The notes below the pieces were generated by a model. It did not search any database and was not told the origin of the DNA. It was given only the letters and a program-made list of their open reading frames with translations. Source: Yinghuangia aomiensis (GTDB taxonomy: Bacteria > Actinomycetota > Actinomycetes > Streptomycetales > Streptomycetaceae). From it: 64,000 nt of DNA. The translations under genes and the position numbers were made by a program. Shown piece by piece: positions 55,123-63,679 of this stretch; position 1 is the stretch's first letter; every line of letters begins with the position of its first letter. Where the stretch lies: the NCBI RefSeq assembly GCF_039542225.1, contig NZ_BAABHS010000010.1:238514-302513 (forward strand), in the 5' to 3' direction.

Positions 55123-56682
55123 ATGAATGTGGCGCTGGCCCACGAAACACTGTCCCGCTGGCAGTTCGGCGTCACGACCGTCTACCACTTCCTGTTCGTG
55201 CCGCTCACCATCAGCCTGTCCGCGATCACCGCGGGCCTGCAGACCGCGTGGGTGCGTACCGGGAAGGACAAGTACTTCCACGGCACGAAATTCTGGGGAA
55301 AGCTCTTCCTCATCAACATCGCCATGGGCGTGGTCACCGGCATCGTCCAGGAATTCCAGTTCGGCATGAACTGGTCGGACTACTCGCGGTTCGTGGGCGA
55401 CGTCTTCGGGGCACCGCTCGCCATGGAAGCGCTCCTCGCGTTCTTCCTCGAATCGACGTTCATCGGCCTGTGGATCTTCGGCTGGGACCGGCTGCCGAAG
55501 AAGCTGCACTGCGCGTGCATCTGGCTCGTCGCCATCGGCACCGCGCTGTCGGCGTACTTCATCCTCGCGGCCAACTCGTGGATGCAGCACCCCGTCGGCT
55601 ACACCGTCGACCCGGCCACCGGGCGGGCCCGGCTCACCGACATCTGGCGGGTGCTCAGCCAGAACACCACCACGACGCAGGTCTTCCACACGCTCAGTGC
55701 CGCCTACCTGACCGGCGCGGCGTTCGTCGTCGGCATCGCGTCGATCCACCTGTGGCGGGCCAAGCGGGCCCAGAGCCGGGGGGTCGCGCCCGACGAGCGG
55801 CAACGCCGTACCACCGCGGTGATGCGCACGTCGCTGCGGCTGGCATTGTTCGTCGCCGCGGCCGGCGGGCTGCTCGTCGCGATCAGCGGCGACACGCTCG
55901 GCAAGGTCATGTTCGAGCAGCAGCCGATGAAGATGGCCGCCGCGGAAGCCCTCTGGGACACCCAGGAACCGGCACCGTTCTCGGTGTTCGCGGTCGGCAA
56001 CGTCAACCAGGGCCGCAACGACGTCGAGCTGGAGATCCCCGGCCTGCTGTCGTTCCTCGCCGAGGGCAACTTTCACGATGCGGTGCCCGGCATCAACGAC
56101 GTCGCCGCGCAGGAAGCCGAAACGTACGGCGGCGATCCGAAGCACTACATCCCGAACATCTTCGTCGCCTACTGGGGCTTCCGCCTCATGATCGGCTTCG
56201 GGATGACCTCGTTCGTCGCCGCGCTCATCGGCCTGTGGACTACCCGGCGGAAATGGTGGGTCGCCGAGGACAAGCGCACCGCCGAGGACGAAGTCCCGCG
56301 CCTCATGCTCACCAGGAACCGCGAATTCAGCCCGTGGTTCACCAAATGGTCGTGGCGGCTCGGCATCTGGACGCTGGGATTCCCGCTGATCGCGAATTCG
56401 TTCGGCTGGATCTTCACCGAAATGGGACGTCAGCCCTGGGTCGTCTTCGGTGTCCTGCAGACCGCCGACGGGGTGTCGCCGGACGTTTCGCAAGGCGAAG
56501 TCATCACGTCGCTCAGCCTGTTCACCGCGCTCTACGGAATCCTCGCGATCGTCGAGGTGAGACTCCTCGCCAAATACGCGAGCGCGGGGCCTCCCGTCGA
56601 CGAGGAACCGCCGCGCAAAGACCCGACGCTGCGGCCCGGAGACGACGAAGACGCGGACCAGCCGATGGCGTTCGCCTACTGA
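55123..56682 (+). CDS. cydA: Cytochrome bd ubiquinol/menaquinol oxidase subunit I
   Basis: The 519-residue membrane protein carries heme ligands typical of CydA: an N-terminal HETLSRWQFGVTTVYHFLFV with the heme b595-type His, the His in TTTQVFHTLSAAYLTGAAFV and the Met in FRLMIGFGMTS. GRNDVELEIPGLLSFLAEG and the quinol-loop MKMAAAEALWDTQEP are present. The Q-loop is of the short type. With CydB it forms the high-affinity, proton-pump-free terminal oxidase used under low O2 or when other oxidases are inhibited. ATG 55123 is preferred, as GGAGG sits 5 nt upstream; ATG 55111 would add four residues. cydB follows after 22 bp. Confidence 0.95.
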   Translation: MNVALAHETLSRWQFGVTTVYHFLFVPLTISLSAITAGLQTAWVRTGKDKYFHGTKFWGKLFLINIAMGVVTGIVQEFQFGMNWSDYSRFVGDVFGAPLAMEALLAFFLESTFIGLWIFGWDRLPKKLHCACIWLVAIGTALSAYFILAANSWMQHPVGYTVDPATGRARLTDIWRVLSQNTTTTQVFHTLSAAYLTGAAFVVGIASIHLWRAKRAQSRGVAPDERQRRTTAVMRTSLRLALFVAAAGGLLVAISGDTLGKVMFEQQPMKMAAAEALWDTQEPAPFSVFAVGNVNQGRNDVELEIPGLLSFLAEGNFHDAVPGINDVAAQEAETYGGDPKHYIPNIFVAYWGFRLMIGFGMTSFVAALIGLWTTRRKWWVAEDKRTAEDEVPRLMLTRNREFSPWFTKWSWRLGIWTLGFPLIANSFGWIFTEMGRQPWVVFGVLQTADGVSPDVSQGEVITSLSLFTALYGILAIVEVRLLAKYASAGPPVDEEPPRKDPTLRPGDDEDADQPMAFAY

Positions 56683-56704
56683 CGACGGGAAAGGGCAGCG
56701 GCTC

Positions 56705-57703
56705 GTGGAGCTGTACAACCTCTGGTTCCTCATCATCGCCGTGCTGTGGATCGGCTACTTCTTCCTCGAAGGATTCGACTTCGGCATCGGCATCCTCACC
56801 CGCGTCCTCGCCCGCGACGACGTCGAACGCCGCGTCCTCATCAACACCATCGGCCCCGTCTGGGACGGCAACGAAGTGTGGGTCCTCACCGCGGGCGGCG
56901 CCACGTTCGCGGCCTTCCCGGACTGGTACGCGACCCTGTTCAGCGGCTTCTACCTGCCACTCCTCGCCATCCTCGCGTGCCTGATCGTCCGCGGCGTCGC
57001 CTTCGAATACCGGGCGAAGCGCAGCGGCGCGCGCTGGCAGCGCAGCTGGGAACTGGCGATCTTCTGGACGTCGCTGCTCGCGTCCTTCCTGTGGGGCGTC
57101 GCGTTCGCGAACATCGTGCGCGGCGTTCCGATCGGGCCGGACAAGAACTTCACGGGCGACCTGGCGGACCTGCTGAACCCGTACGCGATCCTCGGCGGCG
57201 TGGTGACCCTCTGCCTGTTCACCTTCCACGGAGCGACATTCGCGGCGCTCAAGACCGCCGGCGACATCCGGGTGCGTGCCAACCGCCTCGCCGCGGTGCT
57301 GGCGCCGGTCACGGCGCTGCCCGCGCTCGCGTTCCTGATCTGGACGCAGAAGGACAGCGGCGACGGGTGGAGCCTCGCGGCGATCGTCGTCGCCGTGGTG
57401 GCGCTGGTCGCGTCGCTGGGGGCGAACCGGCTGGGGCGCGAGGGCTGGACGTTCGTGCTGTCCGGGCTGACCATCGTGGCCGCGGTCGCGGCGCTGTTCC
57501 TGGCGCTGTTCCCGGACGTCATGCCGTCCAGCACGAACCCGGCGTGGAGCCTGACGGCGAAGAACGCGTCGTCGAGCCCGTACACGCTGAAGATCATGAC
57601 GTGGGTCGCGGTCTTCGCGACGCCCGTGGTGATCGGCTACCAGTCGTGGACGTACTGGGTCTTCCGGAAGCGCATCGGGACCCGTCACATCCCGGCGGCG
57701 TAG
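56705..57703 (+). CDS. cydB: Cytochrome bd oxidase subunit II
   Basis: The 332-residue CydB has the family start MELYNLWFLIIAVLWIGYFF, LEGFDFGIGILTRVLARDDV and then INTIGPVWDGNEVWVLTAGG, plus FAAFPDWYATLFSGFYLPLL, and about eight membrane helices. It stabilises the heme-bearing CydA. GTG 56705 follows GGGAAAGGGCAGCGG and is 22 bp from the cydA stop, so it is the same operon. No cydD/cydC ABC exporter genes follow; the next gene is an unrelated SDR. An assembly exporter, if needed, must be encoded elsewhere. Confidence 0.95.
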   Translation: MELYNLWFLIIAVLWIGYFFLEGFDFGIGILTRVLARDDVERRVLINTIGPVWDGNEVWVLTAGGATFAAFPDWYATLFSGFYLPLLAILACLIVRGVAFEYRAKRSGARWQRSWELAIFWTSLLASFLWGVAFANIVRGVPIGPDKNFTGDLADLLNPYAILGGVVTLCLFTFHGATFAALKTAGDIRVRANRLAAVLAPVTALPALAFLIWTQKDSGDGWSLAAIVVAVVALVASLGANRLGREGWTFVLSGLTIVAAVAALFLALFPDVMPSSTNPAWSLTAKNASSSPYTLKIMTWVAVFATPVVIGYQSWTYWVFRKRIGTRHIPAA

Positions 57704-57810
57704 CGCCGTGCCCTAGGTTCCCGCGCATGCACCCGGCGGTCTTCGCCGCCGGGGACTGGCAACCAAGCCACCGGTCTGATAGTTCTGGACTCAGTCAAGC
57801 ATGTGGAGGC

Positions 57811-58602
57811 ATGGTGCGGGGTCTCGGCGGAAAAGTTGCGGTGGTCACCGGCGGTGCCCGGGGTATCGGGGCAGCGACGGCAGTACGGCTCGCGGAGGAA
57901 AACGTGGCGGTCGCGATAGGCGACCTGCACGGCGAGGAAGCCGAAGCCCTCGCCGGAAAAATACGCGCCGACGGCGGCAAAGCCGTCGCGCTGCGGATGA
58001 ACATCCGCGACGACGAGTCCGTCGACGCGCTGGTCGCCGCCGCCGTGGACGCCTTCGGCGGACTCGACCTGCTGGTCAACAACGCCGGCGGCTCGCTCGG
58101 CCACGACCGCAACGTCGCCGAGAACGACGACCGCCTCTGGTCCGCGACCTGGGACCTCAACCTCATGGGCACCGTCCGCGTCACCCGCGCCGCACTCCCG
58201 CACCTGCGCGCCCGCGGCGGCGGCGCCATCGTCAACATCGCCTCCGGATCCGGCACCCTCGCCACCCCCGGACTGGCCGCCTACGGCACCTCCAAGGCCG
58301 CCGTCATCCAGCTCACCCGCAACGTCGTCGCGGCCTACAGCCACGAAGGCATCCGCTGCAACGCGATCTGCCCCGGCATGATCATCACCCCCGGGGCCAG
58401 CAGCGCCATGCCCGCGGACGTCATCGCCCGCATCGCCGACCGCATCCCGATGGGCCGCACCGGCACACCCGAGGACATCGCCGGGCTCGTCACCTACCTG
58501 CTGTCCGCGGACGCGGCCTACGTCAACGGCCAGGTCATCCACTGCGACGGCGGCGCGCGCGACGTCGGACCGTCGGGGCCGGCCCGCGGTACGACCGCCT
58601 GA
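57811..58602 (+). CDS. Short-chain dehydrogenase/reductase (SDR)
   Basis: The 263-residue protein has VAVVTGGARGIGAATAVRLA, LDLLVNNAGGSLGHDRNVAE, a Ser-containing IVNIASGSGTLATPG, YGTSKAAVIQLTRNVVAAYS (YxxxK) and CPGMIITPGASSAMPADVIA with the C-terminal YVNGQVIHCDGG. It is a classical NAD(P)-dependent SDR, probably acting on hydroxy/keto-acyl or steroid-type substrates given the next two genes. The start is ATG 57811 or GTG 57814; GGAGG lies just before it, closer to ideal for the GTG. The following enoyl-CoA hydratase is 114 bp away. Confidence 0.9.
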   Translation: MVRGLGGKVAVVTGGARGIGAATAVRLAEENVAVAIGDLHGEEAEALAGKIRADGGKAVALRMNIRDDESVDALVAAAVDAFGGLDLLVNNAGGSLGHDRNVAENDDRLWSATWDLNLMGTVRVTRAALPHLRARGGGAIVNIASGSGTLATPGLAAYGTSKAAVIQLTRNVVAAYSHEGIRCNAICPGMIITPGASSAMPADVIARIADRIPMGRTGTPEDIAGLVTYLLSADAAYVNGQVIHCDGGARDVGPSGPARGTTA

Positions 58603-58652
58603 ACCCGCACCACCCGGAGCAGCCCCGGGCGCCCTTCGGCGCCTTCGAGTAC

Positions 58653-58684
58653 CTCCGAGCACCGCCGAGCACCGCCGAGCACTT
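58653..58684. repeat. 10-bp tandem repeat CCGAGCACCG, about three units
   Basis: Three head-to-tail copies of ccgagcaccg sit in the 114-bp gap between the SDR and enoyl-CoA hydratase genes, about 35-65 bp before the latter's GTG start. Confidence 0.7.
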
Positions 58685-58716
58685 GGCACCACCCCCACCG
58701 GAACGAAGGATTGCCC

Positions 58717-59523
58717 GTGGTCCTGCTGGTCGACGTCCGCGACAAGGTCGCCACCGTCACACTCAACCGCCCCGAGGCGCGCAACGCCCTGTCGCCCGAG
58801 CTCGCCGCCGCCATACCCCAGGCGATCGCCGAACTCGACGCCCGCGAGGACGTCTCCGCGATCGTCCTCACCGGCGCCGACCCGGCCTTCTGCGCCGGCT
58901 TCGACCTCAAGCGCCTCGCCGCCACCGGCACCTCCCGCGCCGAAGGCACCGAGCCGACCACCCCCGCCTACTGGGGCCCGTTCCCGCCGCACAGCACCCC
59001 CGTCATCGGCGCGATCAACGGCCCCGCCGTCACCGGCGGCTTCGAACTCGCCCTCGGCTGCGACTTCCTCATCGCCTCCGAACGCGCCCGCTTCGCCGAC
59101 ACTCACGCCCGCGTCGGCCTCATGCCCGGCTGGGGCCTCACCATCCGCCTGCCCCAGCTCATCGGGCCCGCCCGCGCCCTGCAGATGAGCGTCACCGGCG
59201 AATTCGTGGACGGGCAACGCGCTTTCGCGTGGGGCCTGGTCAACGAGGTCGTGCCGCACGCGGAACTCCTGCCGCGCGCCCACGCCATCGCCGCGCAGAT
59301 CGCCGAGATCCCGTCCGCGTACATCGCCGAAGTCCGCGACATGTACCGGGAAACGGCCCTCCTCGACGGCGACGCCGCCTGGGCGCGCGAGCACACCCGC
59401 GCCCGCAACTGGATCGACCAGCGCTTCGACCGCGCCCGGCTCGCCGGCGTCCGCCAGGACATCGTCGACCGCGGCCGCACCTTCATCGCCGGCGAGGACA
59501 AGGACGCGGAGGCCGCCCGATGA
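58717..59523 (+). CDS. Enoyl-CoA hydratase/isomerase-family protein
   Basis: The 268-residue crotonase-fold protein has VATVTLNRPEARNALSPELA, SAIVLTGADPAFCAGFDLKR (oxyanion CAGFD), PVIGAINGPAVTGGFELALG (second oxyanion Gly) and RFADTHARVGLMPGWGLTIR. The family's catalytic Glu position near ARVGLMPG appears as Gly/Met rather than Glu, so it may be an isomerase or a hydratase variant. GTG 58717 lies 6 nt after AAGGA. It overlaps the LLM oxidoreductase start by ATGA, so the two are coupled. Confidence 0.87.
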   Translation: MVLLVDVRDKVATVTLNRPEARNALSPELAAAIPQAIAELDAREDVSAIVLTGADPAFCAGFDLKRLAATGTSRAEGTEPTTPAYWGPFPPHSTPVIGAINGPAVTGGFELALGCDFLIASERARFADTHARVGLMPGWGLTIRLPQLIGPARALQMSVTGEFVDGQRAFAWGLVNEVVPHAELLPRAHAIAAQIAEIPSAYIAEVRDMYRETALLDGDAAWAREHTRARNWIDQRFDRARLAGVRQDIVDRGRTFIAGEDKDAEAAR

Positions 59524-60545
59524 AGGTCTACACGGGCATGGACCCGCGGATCCCCCTGCGCGACGTGGGCGCTCACGCGCGCCGCGCCGAGGCCGCCGGA
59601 TACGACGGCCTGCAGGTCTCGGAGACCATCCACGACGGGTTCGCCCTGGCGCTGCTGGCGCTGGAGCACACCGAGCGGATCACCGTCCGGACGTCGGTCG
59701 CGCTGGCGTTCGCGCGGTCGCCGATGCTGACCGCGTACACGGCGTGGGACCTCGCCCGGTTCTCCGGGGGGCGCTTCCACCTGGGACTCGGCACGCAGAT
59801 CAAGCAGAACATCGAAGACCGGTACGGCATGCCGTGGTCGGAACCCGCGGCCCGGATGCGCGAGTACGTCGGCGCGGTGCGGGCGGCCTTCGCGACGTTC
59901 CGGACCGGCGAGCGGCCGGCGTTCGAAGGCGAGCACTACCGGATCACGCGGATGCAGCCGTACTTCAACCCGGGGCCGGATGCGGAGACGCCCGAGCCGC
60001 CGGTGTTCCTCGGCGGTGTGAACCGTCGCATGTGCGCGTTGGCGGGGGAGGTCGCGGACGGCTTCGTCACGCACCCGACCAACTCGTCGCCGCGGTACCT
60101 CGAGGAGATCTGCCTTCCCGGGCTGGCCGAGGGGCGTGGCCGGCGGGAAGGCGGCGACGGGGCGTTGGAGCTGGTCGCGGGCACGCAGGTCATCGCGGGG
60201 GCTACGCAGGAGGCCCTGGACAAGGAACGCGAGCGTCAGCGGCGGCTGTTCGCCTTCCTGTACTCGACGCCCGCGTACCGGCGGACCCTGGAGCTGTACG
60301 GCTGGGGCGAGATGCAGGACCAGCTCGCCCGGATGGTGCGGCAGGACCGGTGGGACGACCTGCACGCCGTGGTGACCGACGAGGTCCTGGACGCGCTGGT
60401 GCCGATGGCGCTGTACGAGGACCTTCCCGAGCTGATCCTCGGACGGTGGGGGAGCCTGGCCGACGGGGTGACGGTGCCGCTGCCCGCGGATCCCGCGCAT
60501 GACGGGCGGGTGGCCGAGGTCGTGAAGGCGCTGCAGGAGGCGTGA
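59520..60545 (+). CDS. LLM-class F420- or flavin-dependent oxidoreductase
   Basis: The 341-residue TIM-barrel protein begins MKVYTGMDPRIPLRDVGAHA and shows AEAAGYDGLQVSETIHDGFA, TSVALAFARSPMLTAYTAWD, LARFSGGRFHLGLGTQIKQN, MREYVGAVRAAFATFRTG and EPPVFLGGVNRRMCALAGEV with ADGFVTHP, in the order of luciferase-like F420-dependent enzymes. The substrate is probably an acyl or polycyclic intermediate given the enoyl-CoA hydratase and SDR upstream. It is coupled to the hydratase by a 4-bp overlap and ends in a hairpin terminator. Confidence 0.9.
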   Translation: MKVYTGMDPRIPLRDVGAHARRAEAAGYDGLQVSETIHDGFALALLALEHTERITVRTSVALAFARSPMLTAYTAWDLARFSGGRFHLGLGTQIKQNIEDRYGMPWSEPAARMREYVGAVRAAFATFRTGERPAFEGEHYRITRMQPYFNPGPDAETPEPPVFLGGVNRRMCALAGEVADGFVTHPTNSSPRYLEEICLPGLAEGRGRREGGDGALELVAGTQVIAGATQEALDKERERQRRLFAFLYSTPAYRRTLELYGWGEMQDQLARMVRQDRWDDLHAVVTDEVLDALVPMALYEDLPELILGRWGSLADGVTVPLPADPAHDGRVAEVVKALQEA

Positions 60546-60553
60546 GGTTCCGT

Positions 60554-60588
60554 CCCTGGGCGTGTCCGGGCTCCGGGCACGCCCAGGG
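60554..60588 (+). terminator. 11-bp hairpin after the LLM gene
   Basis: CCCTGGGCGTG (60554-60564) pairs with CACGCCCAGGG (60578-60588); the 13-nt loop itself contains CCGG-gct-CCGG. It follows the stop at 60545 by 8 bp and would end the SDR/hydratase/LLM transcript. Confidence 0.8.
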
Positions 60589-60638
60589 CACGCGGCTGCC
60601 GGGCCGGTCGGTCGTGGCGGCCGGATAAGGTCGCGCAC

Positions 60639-61586
60639 ATGCTCTCCGCCGAGACCCTGGCCGCCGCGATCGACGACGATGCGGACGCGATCGACGACAT
60701 TGCCGCGCTTGCCGCGACACACCCCCACGAAGTCGCCCCGCATCTCCCGCGGCTGCTCGACGCCGGCCTCCTCTGGCCGCCGCAGATATATCGGCCCCTC
60801 GACGAGGACACGCAGCGGGCGCTGGTGGCGCGGATCGAGGCCGGCACGGATCCGGCAGCGGCCCAGTTCCTGGATGTGCTCGCGTTCGCGCGGGGCGCTG
60901 ACGCCGAACGTGCTTTCCGGCGCTGGCGGGACGAGCCCCCGGCCGGCTGCGCCGCGGCCGCCGTCGAGCGGAGCACGATCGAGGCGGGGTGGCTGGTCAC
61001 CGGCGACGGCATTCGCGAACTGCAGGCCGCGGTCGCGTACGAGTTGGTGCCGGGCGGCGGGGACGCGCCCGTGGACGACGACGCGCACTGCCCGTGGTGT
61101 GGAGCGCCGCTGTGGGTCGCGCTCGACGTCGACACGGAGGCGGACGAGCGGGTCGCGGCCGCGCCGGCGCACACCGGCTGGTCGGGGCGGCTGCGGGTGA
61201 CCCCGTGCCTGGTGTGCTCGTGCGTCGGGCCGAGCTTCTTCCGGGTGGCCTCCGACGGCGGCGCGGCCTGGTCGCCGCACACGCGCAAGCCCGACTGGTA
61301 CACCCCGGGACCGCCGGAACGCCCCGGAACCGTGCCGCCGGCCGTCGGCCCGGCGCGGGCGACGCCGCACGGCGCGAGCGCGTGGGGCAAGGGCGGGTCG
61401 ACGCTGGGCGGTTCGCCGGACTGGATCCAGGACCCGCACGACATGCGCTGCCCGGAGTGCGGGTCACCGATGTCGTATGTCGGTCTCGTCGGGGGAGCGG
61501 ACTTGGGGGAGTACGGCGAAGGCGCGTGGTACGTCTTCCTCGACGCGCCGTGCGGGCTGGTCGCCGTCGAATACCAGCAGTCGTGA
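60639..61586 (+). CDS. Hypothetical protein with three CxxC zinc-ribbon knuckles
   Basis: The 315-residue product has a helical N-terminal half (LAAAIDDDADAIDDIAALAA; PHLPRLLDAGLLWPPQIYRP; EIEAGTDPAAAQFLDVLAFA-like). Behind it are cysteine knuckles HCPWCGAPLW, TPCLVCSCVG and MRCPECGSPMSYVG, probably forming zinc-binding ribbons, and a C-terminal WYVFLDAPCGLVAVEYQQS. It shares the helical-then-ribbon design with the protein at 25609-26325. Function unknown; such actinobacterial proteins are sometimes found near polymorphic toxins or signalling genes. A strong terminator follows. Confidence 0.78.
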   Translation: MLSAETLAAAIDDDADAIDDIAALAATHPHEVAPHLPRLLDAGLLWPPQIYRPLDEDTQRALVARIEAGTDPAAAQFLDVLAFARGADAERAFRRWRDEPPAGCAAAAVERSTIEAGWLVTGDGIRELQAAVAYELVPGGGDAPVDDDAHCPWCGAPLWVALDVDTEADERVAAAPAHTGWSGRLRVTPCLVCSCVGPSFFRVASDGGAAWSPHTRKPDWYTPGPPERPGTVPPAVGPARATPHGASAWGKGGSTLGGSPDWIQDPHDMRCPECGSPMSYVGLVGGADLGEYGEGAWYVFLDAPCGLVAVEYQQS

Positions 61587-61604
61587 CTGGCTGGTGACGG
61601 CCGT

Positions 61605-61642
61605 GGCCGCCGGCGTCGCTCAGGCCTGCGACGCCGGCGGCC
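61605..61642. terminator. Perfect 15-bp hairpin between converging genes
   Basis: GGCCGCCGGCGTCGC (61605-61619) pairs with GCGACGCCGGCGGCC (61628-61642) around an 8-nt loop. It lies between the zinc-ribbon gene (stop at 61586) and the amine oxidase gene (stop at 61699) and is the cleanest bidirectional terminator in the window. Confidence 0.9.
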
Positions 61643-61698
61643 GGGGGGTCGGCCCTGGGGCCGAGCGGGTGCCGTCGGATGTGCGGTGGAACGTGCCG

Positions 61699-63366
61699 TC
61701 AGATCTGTGCGGCGACCTCGGTGGCGGCGCGTTCGCCGGACGCGACGGCCGAGTTCAGGGTGGCGTTGTCGACGTCGGTGTGTTCGCCGGCGAAGTGGAT
61801 GCGCCCTTCCTGCACGCCTTCGTAGCCGGAGAACGCCGTGTACTGGCCGATGCGGTAGTAGTGGTAGGCGCCGTAGTGCCACGGGTCGACCGACCAGTGG
61901 TCCTCGTACGCCTTGCCGTTCCAGGCGGCGCGGGTGCCCGGCAGCAGGTTCTCGATCTGGTTGAGGAAGAAGTTGATGTCCGCCGACGGCGCCGGGCCGT
62001 GCGCGGCGCCGGTGTAGCGGTAGCGCGCGGTATTGCCGCCGGGGAAGTTGACCAGCAGGGCCGGGGATCCGGTCGCGCCCAAGTCCACCGAGCCGTCCCA
62101 CGCGCTCTGGTAGCCGTCCGGGCCGGTGTTGGTCACGCCGTTGCTGCCCGCCGCGGGCCACGTCTTGTGACCGAGCTGGAGGACCAGCTTCGCGTTGTGG
62201 CCCATGCCCTGTTGGGCGATCGCCGTGGTCTTCCGCGGCGTCAGGCCCGCGCAGCTCAGGTCGACGTTGCGCAGCATGCGGAACGGCAGCGCCAGGATCA
62301 GGTGGTCGGCCACCACGTCGACGAGCGAGCCGGAGCGGTTGAACGTGCAGGTATAGCTGCCGTTCGTGTTGCGCTTGACGGCGACCAGTTCGTAGCCCTG
62401 CTTGACGGTGCCCGGCGGGAGTTCGCCGACCATGCCGCTGACGATCTGGTCGTTGCCGCCCTTGAAGTGGTACAGCTCGTCGAAGGTGTCGCCGCCGAAC
62501 GCGCCGCTGCCCCAGAATCCGACCAGGCCCACGGCCGACGAGTCGGCGGGTTCGCCGCCGCCTTGGAGCTGGAAGGTCTGCATCAGCTGGCCCAGCGGGG
62601 AACGCGAGTCGATGCCGATCTCGGCCATGTAGTCGAGGCAGGACATGCGGTCGAGGCGCAGTGCCTCGGCGGTGTAGTTGTTGTACCGGGGTGAGCCCAT
62701 GGCCTGGTACGACGCGCCGATCGCGTCGATGTAGGCGCCCAAGTCGGCGTCGAAGGTGTTGTAGGGGGCGTTGTTGACCCAGGCGAGGAAGTCCCCGTCG
62801 GGGAGGAGTCCGGCGTTGGCGAGTTCGGTGTCGACGTGGAACCGCTGGGCGAGCGCCAGGATTTGGCTGTCCGAGGAGCTGATGAACGAGCCGCCGTGCT
62901 CGTGGACTTGGCCGTTGTTGAAGAAGCCGCGCAGCGACCAGCAGCGGCCGCCGATGTGCGACGTGTCGGCTTCGTAGACGGTCGCGGCGATGTGCTTGGG
63001 GCCGGTCCAGAGCTGGTGCGCGGCGCGGAGTCCGGCGAGGCCGGCGCCGACGACCACGACGCGCGGGGCGGTCGCGGCGTTGGCGCGGGACGGGGAGAGG
63101 AGGCCGCCGGGGATGGCGGAGGCGGCGGCCAAGGCGCCGGCGGTGGTGAGGAGTTGGCGGCGGTTGAGGGTGCGGTCGGAGCCTCCGGGCTCGGCTTCGC
63201 GGCCGGTGTTCTCGGCCATCTGCCCGGCGAGTTCGGCGGTCGGCATGCCGCGGCGGCGGGCCTCCGTGCGGAGGGAGAACGCGGCGCGGAGGCGGCTGGG
63301 GGTGCCGAGGCGGGTGGTCACGCGGAGGGGGGCGGGGGACTGCGGGGCAGGAGGCTTGGGAAGCAT
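61699..63366 (-). CDS. Exported flavin-containing amine oxidase
   Basis: The 555-residue protein carries a twin-arginine-like segment (NRRQLLTTAGALAAASAIPG) at about residue 68, an FAD Rossmann motif VVVVGAGLAGLRAAHQL near residue 102, SHIGGRCWSLRG and the C-terminal GRIHFAGEHTDVDNATLNSA, all typical of the monoamine/L-amino-acid oxidase family. These release H2O2 and ammonia from amines, amino acids or polyamines. The Tat signal starts unusually late, after about 65 polar, Arg/Pro-rich residues. Internal ATGs (63246, 63219) could shorten this, but the ribosome-binding site AGAGGG favours ATG 63366. The enzyme is probably secreted with its cofactor already bound. Confidence 0.88.
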   Translation of the reverse strand: MLPKPPAPQSPAPLRVTTRLGTPSRLRAAFSLRTEARRRGMPTAELAGQMAENTGREAEPGGSDRTLNRRQLLTTAGALAAASAIPGGLLSPSRANAATAPRVVVVGAGLAGLRAAHQLWTGPKHIAATVYEADTSHIGGRCWSLRGFFNNGQVHEHGGSFISSSDSQILALAQRFHVDTELANAGLLPDGDFLAWVNNAPYNTFDADLGAYIDAIGASYQAMGSPRYNNYTAEALRLDRMSCLDYMAEIGIDSRSPLGQLMQTFQLQGGGEPADSSAVGLVGFWGSGAFGGDTFDELYHFKGGNDQIVSGMVGELPPGTVKQGYELVAVKRNTNGSYTCTFNRSGSLVDVVADHLILALPFRMLRNVDLSCAGLTPRKTTAIAQQGMGHNAKLVLQLGHKTWPAAGSNGVTNTGPDGYQSAWDGSVDLGATGSPALLVNFPGGNTARYRYTGAAHGPAPSADINFFLNQIENLLPGTRAAWNGKAYEDHWSVDPWHYGAYHYYRIGQYTAFSGYEGVQEGRIHFAGEHTDVDNATLNSAVASGERAATEVAAQI

Positions 63367-63679
63367 CGAATCCCTCTTCCGGCATCGGAGCGGCTGCGTT
63401 CGGGTGGCGAACTACCGTCGGGTTTGCCGCAGTTGGTGACGCGGTGGAGCCTCGCGGCGCGGCGTGCGCCGGAGGGACCGGTGCCCTGGTGGGCGTGGCG
63501 GCTGTGTGAGTGAAGCGTGGGCGCATCGGTGGTGTCAACGGTGATGCGCTCGGGTGGCGCGGGAAAACTTGTTCCGCAGAGGCGTGGTTGGGCTTAATGG
63601 GAGGAAAGCGGGTGGGATCGGCGGCTTGGGCATCGCCCCGTGCGCGGTCCGTCCTTGCGAGGCTTGGAGGTCCTGACGA
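63367..63679. other. 313-bp region between amine oxidase and transposase remnant
   Basis: It contains the promoter side of the amine oxidase gene (a less G/C-rich tract cgggaaaacttgttccgcag around 63560) and no recognisable gene. Beyond about 63680 transposase-like sequence starts. Confidence 0.4.
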
